Both the position numbers and the translations under genes were made by a program. Source: Carnobacterium funditum DSM 5970 (lineage in GTDB: Bacteria; Bacillota; Bacilli; Lactobacillales; Carnobacteriaceae). Taken from it: a DNA stretch of 64,000 nucleotides. The stretch lies in contig NZ_JQLL01000001.1 of NCBI RefSeq assembly GCF_000744185.1, forward strand, positions 62,001 to 126,000. The letters run 5' to 3'. The notes below the pieces were generated by a model, which was not told the DNA's origin, made no database searches, and was given only the letters and a program-made list of their open reading frames with translations. This document shows, one piece after another, positions 1-8,698 of the stretch (positions are counted from its first letter, which is position 1; each line of letters starts with the position of its first letter).

Positions 1-1
1 C

Positions 2-811
2 AATGAAAAAGACAACACGGGTAACTTACGCCATATTATTGTGCGTCGTGGCTATTACACAGGTGAGATGATGATCGTTCTTGTAACAAGAACAGCTAAA
101 TTATTCCCTGCAAGTAAAATTATTCCAGATATCACAGAGGCATTGCCTGAAGTAGTCAGTGTCGTTCAAAATGTGAACCCAACTCGTACAAATACTATTC
201 TTGGTGAGGAAGCCATTGTAATGTTTGGCGAAGATAAATACACAGATACGTTACTTGGGAAAAAATATGAAATTTCACATCGTTCATTCTACCAAGTAAA
301 CCCAACACAAACAGAAAAATTATACAACGTTGTGTTAGATTTTGCTGCATTAACAGGTGAAGAAACGGTTATTGATGCCTACAGTGGTATCGGAACCATT
401 ACTTTAACTCTAGCAGACAACGCAAAACACGTTTATGGAATTGAATCTGTTGAACAAGCTGTTGAAAATGCAAGAACAAACGCTAAATTAAATAATGTTG
501 AAAATGTTACATTTGAAGCAGGATTAGCTGAAGAAGTGATGGTTGAGTGGAGTAAAGAAGGCCGTAAAGCTGATTTAGTCGTAGTAGATCCACCACGTAA
601 AGGGCTAGAGGAAGCGTTTATTAATGCGGTCATAGAAATGCAACCAGCTAAAATGATTTATGTGAGTTGTAACCCAGCAACATTAGCACGTGACGTCGCT
701 TTATTAGCAGATGGCGGCTATATAGCTGAAAAAATTCAGCCAGTAGACTTATTCCCACAAACAAGTCATGTAGAGAGTGTGACATTGTTGTCACGTACAA
801 CTGCTAAATAG
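2..811 (+). CDS. rlmD: 23S rRNA (uracil-C5)-methyltransferase, RlmD/RumA type, 5' end missing
   Basis: C-terminal part of a TrmA/RumA-family RNA m5U methyltransferase, which methylates uracil in 23S rRNA using S-adenosylmethionine. The reading frame is open to the left edge and reads LRHIIVRRGYYTGE just inside it, so the gene begins outside the window; the GTG at 41 is internal. Visible motifs are the SAM-binding loop DAYSGIGTITL, the VDPPRKGL motif, and YVSCNPATLARD, which carries the catalytic cysteine. The N-terminal TRAM and iron-sulfur region would lie upstream and cannot be checked. A strong hairpin follows the stop. The family call is secure. Gram-positive members of this family may modify both U747 and U1939 (RlmCD), so the exact target base is inferred. 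Confidence 0.93.
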   Translation, partial: NEKDNTGNLRHIIVRRGYYTGEMMIVLVTRTAKLFPASKIIPDITEALPEVVSVVQNVNPTRTNTILGEEAIVMFGEDKYTDTLLGKKYEISHRSFYQVNPTQTEKLYNVVLDFAALTGEETVIDAYSGIGTITLTLADNAKHVYGIESVEQAVENARTNAKLNNVENVTFEAGLAEEVMVEWSKEGRKADLVVVDPPRKGLEEAFINAVIEMQPAKMIYVSCNPATLARDVALLADGGYIAEKIQPVDLFPQTSHVESVTLLSRTTAK

Positions 812-848
812 ACACCTAAAATCTTAATTTAAAGGCACATTTAAGAGT

Positions 849-910
849 ATTGCTATTATAGAGAATTACTTGAAAAAGTGGTGATTCTCTATAATGGCAA
901 TTTTTCGTTT
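849..910 (+). terminator. Terminator after rlmD
   Basis: A 21-bp stem (849-869 with 881-901, two G-U pairs) is followed by a run rich in T. It ends the rlmD transcript. Confidence 0.85.
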
Positions 911-911
911 T

Positions 912-1262
912 AGGGCGTATTTTTTGGTGAAGCATCTATTTAGCAAGTGAATAATCTCTTAGAAACTAAATTCGCAATAGAAAAAGCACAAAAAAATATT
1001 GAATCTAGGTATAGACAAGAAACATTAAGCAAGAGATTCTATGCTAGCACATGATCTTGAAAAAGTAACCATGGATAAAAGAATTTGTTGGAAAACTGCT
1101 ATTCATTTGTAAAAAGATACTGCATTTAGAATTTTTTTGAAATTTAGCATAATTTAGCATTAGATGAAGCAAGTGAAGATTAATTAAGAGAAATTCTATA
1201 TAGCAAGACGTTCTATATTAGTATAATTTCTATGTATTAGCACAACTAGCTATTGTAAATTA
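912..1262. other. Intergenic stretch with no supported gene
   Basis: About 350 AT-rich bases with stops in all frames. Short readable stretches such as an AKKNIESRYRQ-like segment near 980-1020 hint at a decayed gene, but nothing can be assigned. Confidence 0.5.
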
Positions 1263-1263
1263 G

Positions 1264-1346
1264 TTATGATATAATTTTAGATATTATTAGATAAAGTTCG
1301 GGTTTTATTGGTGCCCGCTACTATCAAATGTGATAGGTTTAGGGGG
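1264..1346 (+). promoter_or_regulatory. Extended -10 promoter and two-hairpin leader of the DUF2294 gene
   Basis: TGATATAAT near 1268-1276 is an extended -10 element. The short leader then holds two hairpins, CGGG/CCCG (1299-1302 with 1314-1317) and CTATCA-aatg-TGATAG (1321-1336), immediately before the SD AGGGGG (1341-1346). The 19-bp promoter segment 1264-1282 recurs exactly at 3494-3512. Whether the hairpins regulate anything is unknown. Confidence 0.45.
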
Positions 1347-1353
1347 TTTTTTC

Positions 1354-1716
1354 ATGACAAAAGGACAAATTGAATCGAAGTTAAGCGAAGCAATTAGTAA
1401 GTTTGAAATTGAACAGATGGGAAGAGGACCAGAGAAAATCAGAACGACTATCTTTCAGGATTTGATTATTATCAGACTAAAAGGATTTCTTAGTGTATCA
1501 GAGAAAAGACTCGCTCAAAATAAGGACGGTATTGAATTAATAAAAAAAGTAAGAACGGCCTTGTTTGAAAATGCACGTAACGAATTGGAAGAGGCTGTTA
1601 AGTCCGTTATAGATGTTAATATAATAAGCACGTATTCAGATGTGAGCACCAAAACAGGTGAAAAGATTATTGGCATCGTTGTTGATCAGAATATTGAAGA
1701 AAATTTAATCGATTAA
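1354..1716 (+). CDS. DUF2294 domain protein
   Basis: A 120-residue cytosolic protein that matches the DUF2294 family over its full length, with the signature GRGPEKIRTTIFQDL near residue 22 and the RLKGFLSVSE segment after it. The ATG at 1354 is chosen because AGGGGG lies 8 bases upstream; an upstream in-frame start at 1330 has no SD and would overlap the leader hairpin. The gene stands alone between its own promoter and a strong terminator. The biochemical role of the family is not established, and nothing around this copy suggests one. Confidence 0.85.
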   Translation: MTKGQIESKLSEAISKFEIEQMGRGPEKIRTTIFQDLIIIRLKGFLSVSEKRLAQNKDGIELIKKVRTALFENARNELEEAVKSVIDVNIISTYSDVSTKTGEKIIGIVVDQNIEENLID

Positions 1717-1759
1717 GTCTTTGGAAGACTTTTTGAAAGGTCTTTGACCAGTCAAAAGT

Positions 1760-1809
1760 AACCCAATAATAAAAGTTCTGTTAAAGAATTTTTATTATTG
1801 GGTTTTTTT
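1760..1809 (+). terminator. Terminator after the DUF2294 gene
   Basis: Near-perfect stem of about 16 bp (AACCCAATAATAAAA pairing with its complement at 1789-1803) followed by a T run. Confidence 0.9.
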
Positions 1810-2086
1810 ATTATAAATCAAACAGGGGAGCTTTATAGTGGCGCAATAGATTTAAAACCTTGTTCTCCTACAAGCCAAAAATCAGATGAATAAATAGTTG
1901 CTAATTATGAGGATAGATCAACTTTACATCTATCAGTAAGAAAATCAACTAATGTAGGATTTTTAATAACAAGAATTATTGGAATTAAGTATCAGGTAAC
2001 CAATTTTAAAATAGTAAAGAATTCACGATTTACAAAGAATTAACTTACTAATGAATGAAAAAAACTAGATGAGAGTTGGAATATAG

Positions 2087-3316
2087 ATGATACAAAGTAT
2101 AAAGAGGATAAATAAAGGAGAGAAAGAGCAGGGTAGGTGGATCTATGTAGTTCTAGGTATTATTATCATGATGTTTTTAGGAACGGTTTATTCTTACAGT
2201 GTATTTAGGCTTTCATTAGAGGAAATTTATAACATTGGATCAGCTGAAAGTGGAATACCATATATGACAGCATTGGCTTTCTACGCACTTTTTATGTTTC
2301 TGACCGGTAAATATTTGGAGCGGTATAATCCTCGAACGATTATTTTAGTAGGTGGATCTCTTGTTTCATTAGGCTGGATTCTGTCGTCATTTGCAAATAA
2401 TATTGTCCTATTAACAATTACATATGGGTGTATTGGTGGGGCCGGTGTTGGAATTGCATACGGGGTTCCAATGACAGTTGTAGCGAAGTGGTTTCCAGAG
2501 AAAAAAGGTTTGGCGGTAGGGATGGTATTAATTGGATTTGGGCTATCCCCTCTTATTACTGCCCCGCTTGCTAGCGCATTAGTGGAACAATACGATGTAT
2601 TGACTGCATTTCTTATTTTGGGTGTAGGATTTGGGATCATTTTACCTTTTCTATCTTACCCTTTTAAATACCCATCAAAGATAGAACATCAGAACAAGAA
2701 GAATAGTTCGATAGTTCACTATAGTCCGGAAAATTTCGCGACAAAGGAAATGATGCAATCAAAAAGTTTTAAAGGCTTATATTTAAACTTCATTATAGGA
2801 ACAATGATTGGTCTTATGCTAATAGGAATAACTACTAATGTGGGGGTTGAATTTATTGGAATAGAGCCTCATAAAGTTGTTCAATTGGTAGCTATTTTTG
2901 CAATTTTTAACGGTTTGGGAAGGCCTATATTTGGATGGCTTACAGATAGATTTACTTCTAAAAAAGCGATGCTATTTTCCTATTCATTGATTATTTTATC
3001 AGCAGCTTTATTAATAATAGCAGGTCAAAATAATCAAATGATTTACATCCTATCATTTTCGATTTTTTGGTTCAATATGGGCGGATGGCTTGCAATTGCT
3101 CCAGTTTCAACACTTAGATTGTATGGTATAAAAAATTACAGTCAAAATTATGGGTTGGTATTTACAGCATATGGTATTGGAGCAATTACAGGGGTTTCTT
3201 CGTCAGGATTATTACTAGATAGTCTAAACAATTATTATTCTGTGTTCTATTATGTCATTGCGTTAAGTATCCTGGGAATTGTGATAACTATGAAACTAAT
3301 TAGCAACGAAAATTAA
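2087..3316 (+). CDS. MFS transporter, oxalate/formate antiporter (OFA) type
   Basis: A 409-aa integral membrane protein with about 12 predicted helices in two halves, split by a polar loop (roughly residues 200-225, YPSKIEHQNKKNSS). The first half carries the OFA-like pattern GTVYSYSVFRLSLEE, and the helix-4/5 stretch GIAYGVPMTVVAKWFPEKKGLA is typical of the OxlT/lactate-type MFS group. The second half has GRPIFGWLTDRFTSKKA, the conserved loop between helices 8 and 9. The likely substrate is a small carboxylate, but this cannot be read from sequence. The SD is weak (GAGAGTTGGA). No co-transcribed enzyme is nearby to point to a substrate. Confidence 0.85.
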   Translation: MIQSIKRINKGEKEQGRWIYVVLGIIIMMFLGTVYSYSVFRLSLEEIYNIGSAESGIPYMTALAFYALFMFLTGKYLERYNPRTIILVGGSLVSLGWILSSFANNIVLLTITYGCIGGAGVGIAYGVPMTVVAKWFPEKKGLAVGMVLIGFGLSPLITAPLASALVEQYDVLTAFLILGVGFGIILPFLSYPFKYPSKIEHQNKKNSSIVHYSPENFATKEMMQSKSFKGLYLNFIIGTMIGLMLIGITTNVGVEFIGIEPHKVVQLVAIFAIFNGLGRPIFGWLTDRFTSKKAMLFSYSLIILSAALLIIAGQNNQMIYILSFSIFWFNMGGWLAIAPVSTLRLYGIKNYSQNYGLVFTAYGIGAITGVSSSGLLLDSLNNYYSVFYYVIALSILGIVITMKLISNEN

Positions 3317-3493
3317 ATTTGTAAAGCATGATTAGAAATGGAAATAGGTGAAAATAGCAGGATTCTATTTCTGACTAAACATGGAAAATAAAAAGTCGTA
3401 AAACCAATTATAGAGAAAGAAACAGAACGTATAGTAGTAGTTGAGAACAGATTTGATACGGATATGAAGGATATAGCTGTATATTCAGCTATA

Positions 3494-3512
3494 TTATGAT
3501 ATAATTTTAGAT
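3494..3512 (+). promoter_or_regulatory. Promoter of the 52-aa gene, exact copy of an upstream promoter
   Basis: TTATGATATAATTTTAGAT is identical to 1264-1282 and contains the extended -10 TGATATAAT. It lies 38 bp before the start codon at 3550. Confidence 0.55.
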
Positions 3513-3549
3513 GTCTATATTCTGATTTAAATTGAAGGAGAGTTATCGA

Positions 3550-3708
3550 ATGACTAATGCAAACATGGAAAAAATGAAAAAGCTTATTGAAGCTAAAAAG
3601 AAAAAAGGTTTACAACAAAGTTCAACTGATAGTACACCAAATAAAGTGAACGGGTCTTCAAGTAAAGGCTTCAAAAACACGAAAAAAGGCGGATCATTAA
3701 ATAAATAA
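3550..3708 (+). CDS. Small basic hypothetical protein, 52 aa
   Basis: A 52-codon gene beginning MTNANMEKMKKLIEAKKKK and ending in KNTKKGGSLNK. Support comes from a strong SD (GAAGGAGAG, 7 bases before ATG), an extended -10 promoter and a tight terminator after the stop. The protein is highly charged with a lysine-rich N-terminal helix and a Ser/Gly-rich tail. There is no signal peptide or membrane segment. It resembles short uncharacterised proteins of lactic acid bacteria; function unknown. Confidence 0.7.
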   Translation: MTNANMEKMKKLIEAKKKKGLQQSSTDSTPNKVNGSSSKGFKNTKKGGSLNK

Positions 3709-3719
3709 AACTTATTGAT

Positions 3720-3757
3720 AAAAAATCCTTCAAACTTAGTTTGAGGGATTTTTTTAA
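3720..3757 (+). terminator. Terminator after the 52-aa gene
   Basis: AAAAATCCTTCAAAC pairs with GTTTGAGGGATTTTT around a TTA loop, followed by a T run. Confidence 0.88.
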
Positions 3758-4114
3758 CAAAGTAACGGGAGTTATCGCTATTAGTGCGGAAAATACCTGA
3801 CAAATAGGAAAGCTTTAAAATGGTAGTCTAGATGAATCAACCCAATCATGGAGAAAAAATCAGTTTAGTTTAGGGGAAATCAAGCATATAAACACAAACA
3901 GATAGATAGATAAACCAAAAAATAGGCTATATAATGATAATATGCCAGTAGAGTTAAATTTAATAGTAAAAACCTTTTAACCTTTTGCTACGCAATGCTT
4001 TGAGAAAATAATTCAATCGGATGCTAACAAATTATTATCTTATTGTCTTTAAAAAATAGCGATAATCTCTTTAATTGTATAAAGACAATTGAAATGAAAA
4101 GAGGAGATGCGACT
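3758..4114. other. Intergenic stretch, possible promoter only
   Basis: About 350 AT-rich bases. A TATAAT-like hexamer near 3920 could serve the decayed gene downstream. No coding signal is seen. Confidence 0.4.
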
Positions 4115-5618
4115 TTGAAGATTAATAAAATAATAAATATTTCTATAGTTATCTTGTGCTTATGTCTTGTAGCAAGCATTAGTGTATTTATCTATGGTGG
4201 TAATAATAGTTATAAAATTAGCAATCATTTCAGAAGTCTCCCTCTCCCATTTAATCCAGATGATTCCTATTCAACATATCAAATACAAAATACTGAGATT
4301 ACTGGTTACGGTGGATTTATAAAAGCCATTCAAAGTGATAATTCTGGCAGAAAGACAGTAGTTATCAGAGCACTTTCGCTGCTACCAACAGTCACAGTAA
4401 AAGGTGAAGATAGTGGAAGTGTTTCATTATTGATTGAAAATATAAATCCTGATCTTTATCCAAAGAGTATTAGTGATAATACATTATCTAAGACTAAAGT
4501 AGCGGTAAATGCCTTGAAAATAACTATTGCATTGGACACAAGTGAAATGAAAAAAATGGAACCCTTAAAACCAATGGATACAAAACAGCGGGGATACATC
4601 CAAATACATTATCCTCAGTGATAATCGAGATGGATAGGATACTTTTGAACAGATCATTCAGCAAATAAATGGAGAAAATCCTTTATTTATCATTGATAAC
4701 GGAGATCTTGTATTTAGCGGGAAGCCTAACCAATACCGATTATTTGATCAAATGGCATCAAAAATGTCTTCAACTTTGCTGACCGTTCCATGGAATCGCG
4801 ATAGTTGTGGCAATGGTCGAGAAACCTATACAATGCTGCATGGACCATCCTATTATTCCTTTAATTATGAGAAGAATCATTTTGTGTTTTTAGATTTATC
4901 TCCAGGATGGGCTGGGAAAAAGGCGATTTCTGACGAACAATAGATAGGGTTGAAAAAAGATTTAAAGAATGTGCAAGATAAACGTATTTTTGTTATTACT
5001 CATATACCGCCACGAGACCCAAGAACTAGTGTGACAAACAATGAAATTCCAAACTATATAAACGAAGCGACAAGTGACAGCAATTGGTTGGAACAGAAGT
5101 TAAATAATTATAGTGAAAGCAAAAGTATGGATTACGGATTCCAAAACTCACAAGAAGCGGATAAGTTTGAAAAATTAATGAGTACGTATCATGTTGATAC
5201 GGTATATCTTTCCCATATTCATAGCTACCTTGAATATACAAAGGATGATGTTCGGTATTTAATTACTGGTGGAGCCGGTGTAGAGCTTTTAACAAAAAAC
5301 AGCTATTACCACTATATGATTGCAAAAATGAGTGATGCTAATACGGCAACTATTGTGGAACTTCCATCACCTGCAAGCAATTATCTCGCTAGGTATGGAG
5401 CGACGATACAGCTATTTGCTAATGCAATGTATGAAGAAAATCCAGTCACAGTTATTTTTATAATAGCAGGACTTGTGTTACTTCTAATTTCCGTAATCCT
5501 CAAGATTTATCTAGCGAAAAAGAATCTGTTTGATTTTTTGTGGAAATGGCTTCGGGACATCATTAAGTTTGCTGTGAAACGATTTAAGGAATTGTTTAGT
5601 AAAATAAGTAAAAGCTAA
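4115..5618 (+). pseudogene. Decayed membrane-anchored metallophosphoesterase
   Basis: Remnant of a calcineurin-like phosphoesterase with an N-terminal signal anchor (IINISIVILCLCLVA) and a C-terminal transmembrane helix (VTVIFIIAGLVLLLISVIL). It starts at TTG 4115, 8 bases after AGAGGAG. Four defects are visible. A frameshift lies near 4590-4615, where the frame leaves GYIQIH and resumes as LSDNRDG. A TAG follows at 4635-4637. The metal-binding GNHD motif now reads WNRD (VPWNRD). A second TAG is at 4941-4943. The DNGDLVF metal site and the late THIPPRDP and LSHIHSY motifs survive. An intact unrelated member of the superfamily is at 37058. Confidence 0.88.
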
Positions 5619-5812
5619 AGTATGAAGGATTGATTTTGTGTAGTTAAATCAATTTATCTTGTTGTAGATACGAATAAGAAGTCTTTACCGTTTGCATAAT
5701 AGGTAAAACACTCGGTCATTGCTTTATATAAAAGCTCCTAATAGTAGAATAGGTACAACGACATCATTGTGATGCAATCAAATAGAGTATAAATAAAGAA
5801 AGGAAAATGGTC

Positions 5813-6199
5813 ATGAAGATAGAACATATAGCCATTTGGTCACCAGATATTGAAAGGCTGAAAGATTTTTATAGTACCTACTTTGGTGCGGTATCCAATT
5901 CAATTTACCAAAATACGACAACCGGTTTTACTTCCTATTTCTTAACATTTAAAGAAGGAACAAGACTTGAAATCATGAATAAGAATGGTATTTTGTCAGT
6001 TGAACCATCAAACCAACAGTATATGGGTTATTGTCATTTAGCTATGAGTGTTGGAACAGAGGTTGAAGTGATAAGATTGACAAAACAATTAGGAAAAGAC
6101 GGTTATCGCATCCTTGGAGAACCTAGAACGACAGGGGATGGTTACTTTGAAAGTGTCGTTGCAGATCCAGATGGAAATAGAATTGAAATGACCTGTTAA
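5813..6199 (+). CDS. VOC-family (glyoxalase-like) metalloenzyme
   Basis: A 128-residue single-domain vicinal-oxygen-chelate protein. Features in order are the N-terminal strand KIEHIAIWSPDIERLKDFY carrying the first metal-ligand histidine, a GFTSYFLTF core strand, and the C-terminal ADPDGNRIEMTC strand carrying the last acidic ligand. It probably folds as paired beta-alpha-beta-beta-beta units and acts in the cytosol, but the substrate cannot be inferred. ATG 5813 is preferred over ATG 5807 because AAGAAAGG sits 9 bases upstream of it against only 3 for the earlier one. It is monocistronic, with a terminator directly after the stop. Confidence 0.85.
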   Translation: MKIEHIAIWSPDIERLKDFYSTYFGAVSNSIYQNTTTGFTSYFLTFKEGTRLEIMNKNGILSVEPSNQQYMGYCHLAMSVGTEVEVIRLTKQLGKDGYRILGEPRTTGDGYFESVVADPDGNRIEMTC

Positions 6200-6205
6200 C
6201 AAGTG

Positions 6206-6241
6206 AACTTAATACCTGTAGCAACAGGTATTAAGTTTTAT
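6206..6241 (+). terminator. Terminator after the VOC gene
   Basis: Perfect 14-bp stem AACTTAATACCTGT/ACAGGTATTAAGTT with an AGCA loop (6206-6237), then TTTA. Confidence 0.88.
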
Positions 6242-6436
6242 TGGACTCCAGATACTATTTCTTTGCTAAGCCAGCTTATTTCCAAATGATTAGCGTTATC
6301 AGCATATGGGGAACATTGGAGAGGCATGTAAAAAGGAGTACTACAATCCTATTTGGGTAAATAAGTACCGATAAGCTAACCAGCATTATCAATAAATAAT
6401 CTATCAGTAGAATCTAAGATCAAGAGGTGAAGGAAT

Positions 6437-6880
6437 ATGCAATATGAAGCAAAAGATGTAGAGGATTATATCCGCCAATTACCAGAAGATAGAAAAGATC
6501 CGATAGAAAAACTTAGGCAAACGATTATAGACAATCTTCCTGAAGGATTTGAGGAAACCATTATATATGGCATGATAGGTTATGTTGTCCCTCACAGTAT
6601 TTATCCAGCTGGCTATCATGTGGATCCAAAATTGCCTCTTAGTTTTATTCATTTAGCTTCACAAAAAAATAATATTTCACTCTATCATTCTGGGATATAC
6701 TTATTTCCAGAGATTTTAGAATGGTTTCAAAAAGAGTATCCAAAGCATGTTAAAACTAAACTTGATATGGGAAAGAGCTGCATTCGGTTTAAAAATATGA
6801 ATACAATACCCTATGATTTAATTGGAGAACTGTGTAGAAAAATAACTTTAGAAGACTATCTAACCCAAAATCATTTATAG
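6437..6880 (+). CDS. DUF1801 (YdhG-like) domain protein
   Basis: A 147-aa cytosolic protein of the DUF1801 group, whose fold resembles the YdhG/YjbR/CyaY type. The opening (VEDYIRQLPEDRKDPIEKLR), the EETIIYGMIGYVVP segment and the closing GKSCIRFKNMNTIPYDLIGEL are typical of the family. The SD AAGAGGTGAAGG precedes ATG 6437. The gene stands alone, with the tandem hairpin array beginning 83 bp downstream. Function unknown. Confidence 0.8.
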   Translation: MQYEAKDVEDYIRQLPEDRKDPIEKLRQTIIDNLPEGFEETIIYGMIGYVVPHSIYPAGYHVDPKLPLSFIHLASQKNNISLYHSGIYLFPEILEWFQKEYPKHVKTKLDMGKSCIRFKNMNTIPYDLIGELCRKITLEDYLTQNHL

Positions 6881-6963
6881 GATCTTATATGAAATACTAT
6901 CCTTGCCTAATCAGATGAAATTCAGTTTTTTCTTCTATATTTAAAAATTACTTAAATTCCTCC

Positions 6964-7955
6964 TGAAAGAATCCTCAATCAATTAGTCGCTAGCAGTGCT
7001 CTACCTCATAAAAAACTAAAAAAACGCGTTTGAATTCTTGAGTAGCGGTGCTCTACTTAACCATTCGACAAAGAAACTGGAGCGGACTAGGAGCTAGCAG
7101 CGCTCTAGTTCACATTTTCATAGGAATACAAAATAGAATCGTTAGCTAGAACGGTACTAGCTAACACATACTGAAAGAATCCTCAATCAATTAGTCGCTA
7201 GCAGTGCTCTACCTCATAAAAAACTAAAAAAACGCGTTTGAATTCTTGAGTAGCGGTGCTCTACTTAACCATTCGACAAAGAAACTGGAGCGGACTAGGA
7301 GCTAGCAGCGCTCTAGTTCACATTTTCATAGGAATATGAAATAGAATCGTTAGCTAGAAGGTACTAGCTAACACATACTGAAAGAATCCTCAATCAATTA
7401 GTCGCTAGCAGTGCTCTACCTCATAAAAGGCTGGAAAAACGCGTTTGAATTCTTGAGTAGCGGTGCTCTACTTAACCATTCGACAAAGAAACTGGAGCGG
7501 ACTAGGAGCTAGCAGCGCTCTAGTTCACATTTTCATAGGAATACAAAATAGAATCGTTAGCTAGAACGGTACTAGCTAACACATACTGAAAGAATCCTCA
7601 ATCAATTAGTCGCTAGCAGTGCTCTACCTCATAAAAAACTAAAAAAACGCGTTTGAATTCTTGAGTAGCGGTGCTCTACTTAACCATTCGACAAAGAAAC
7701 TGGAGCGGACTAGGAGCTAGCAGCGCTCTAGTTCACATTTTCATAGGAATACAAAATAGAATCGTTAGCTAGAACGGTACTAGCTAAGACATACTGAAAG
7801 AATCCTCAATCAATTAGTCGCTAGCAGTGCTCTACCTCATAAAAAACTAAAAAAACGCGTTTGAATTCTTGAGTAGCGGTGCTCTACTTAACCATTCGAC
7901 AAAGAAACTGGAGCGGACTAGGAGCTAGCAGCGCTCTAGTTCACATTTTCATAAT
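6964..7955 (+). repeat. Higher-order tandem repeat: about 5 x 208 bp, each made of 4 x 52-bp hairpin subunits
   Basis: Near-identical units start at 6964, 7172, 7379, 7587 and 7795 (period 208 bp, one unit 207). The fifth unit lacks its last quarter. Inside unit 1, 13-bp cores TAG-N7-CTA fall at 6991, 7043, 7095 and 7147, exactly 52 bp apart, so the 208-bp unit is itself four diverged 52-bp subunits. The first three cores read TAGCAGTGCTCTA, TAGCGGTGCTCTA and TAGCAGCGCTCTA; the fourth is TAGAACGGTACTA. In subunits 2, 3 and 4 the flanks are complementary and extend the stem, for example GTTAGC and GCTAAC around subunit 4. No open reading frame spans the array. Role unknown. Confidence 0.95.
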
Positions 7956-8052
7956 AAATTGTAAAATAGAAAGTTATGAAGGATGTTTTTAAAAGAAACG
8001 TCCTTCCAACGTTTTATTAACAGATTTCGTGCAGTAAGAAGGAGTGGGAAAC

Positions 8053-8217
8053 TTGGACGTATTCGGAATAATATTAGGACTAGTCTTATTAATGGGTCTT
8101 GCCTATTTAGGTTTTTCAATTATATGGGTTGCTCCGTTAGCAGCCGGAGTGGTTGCATTAACGGGAGGATTAGATTTATTTGACGCATACCAAACGTTTA
8201 TATGGCCACGTAATTGA
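8053..8217 (+). pseudogene. 5' remnant of a GntP-family permease gene
   Basis: Starts at TTG 8053 after the SD AAGGAGTG. It reads MDVFGIILGLVLLMGLAY, then WVAPLAAGVVALTGGLDLFDAY, which is the characteristic N-terminus (first helices) of gluconate:H+ symporter (GntP) family permeases. After DAYQ the family match stops, and the frame ends at TGA 8215, inside sequence that belongs to a LysR gene on the other strand. About 50 residues remain of a usual 430-450. The gene has lost its 3' end by deletion. Confidence 0.8.
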
Positions 8218-8475
8218 TTGCTTTGGCTTTGAATTTCTTCCATCAACTGATTATGTTTTTCTGTAATTTCTTTAGCATAAGTATATAAAAGCTCCCCAGC
8301 TAAACTAAGTCCTTGTAACCTTCCATGAGCTCGTTCAAATAAAGAGACTTTTTGTTCTTTTTCAAAAGTCGCAATCATTTGACTTAAAGCGGGTTGAGAA
8401 ACATGTATGATTTTCGAGGCAGCAGAAATATTAAATTTGGATTCTACAATAATAGTGAAGTTGTTTAATATCCAT
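8200..8475 (-). pseudogene. 5' remnant of a LysR-type regulator
   Basis: On the minus strand, ATG 8475 (after GGGGA) begins MDIKQLH. The frame then shifts and continues as TIIVESKFNISAASKII, followed by HVSQPALSQMIATFEKE, the LysR winged-helix DNA-binding domain, up to LRGHI. From there the frame runs into the complement of gntP (VWYASNKSNPP). The effector domain is gone. The frameshift after MDIKQLH means that even the DNA-binding domain is no longer translated from its normal start. Together with the gntP remnant this marks a deletion junction near 8198-8203. Confidence 0.8.
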
Positions 8476-8698
8476 AAGAAATCCCCTTTTATTTGAGAAC
8501 GTTTGCTATTAAGGATAAACAAGAAAAACAAAAACAGCCATACAATCTTATATACATAAGAATAAGTGACTAATTCAAAACTCAGACAGGGTTTAATAAA
8601 GATATTATGGGTATTCCTTCCTATTAAATTTTAAGGAATCATAAACTAAATTTGTTAACATTAGGAATAGAGTAAAGAAAGTGGGGATTTAGCTAGGG

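Noticed and set aside
433-633. Reverse-strand frame inside rlmD
   Set aside because: Shadow of a clearly coding gene; no SD and no protein family. The same holds for most short reverse frames inside the long genes.
6964-7955. CRISPR array
   Set aside because: The repeated unit is 208/52 bp with no unique spacers and no cas genes nearby; flanks between cores are themselves repeated.
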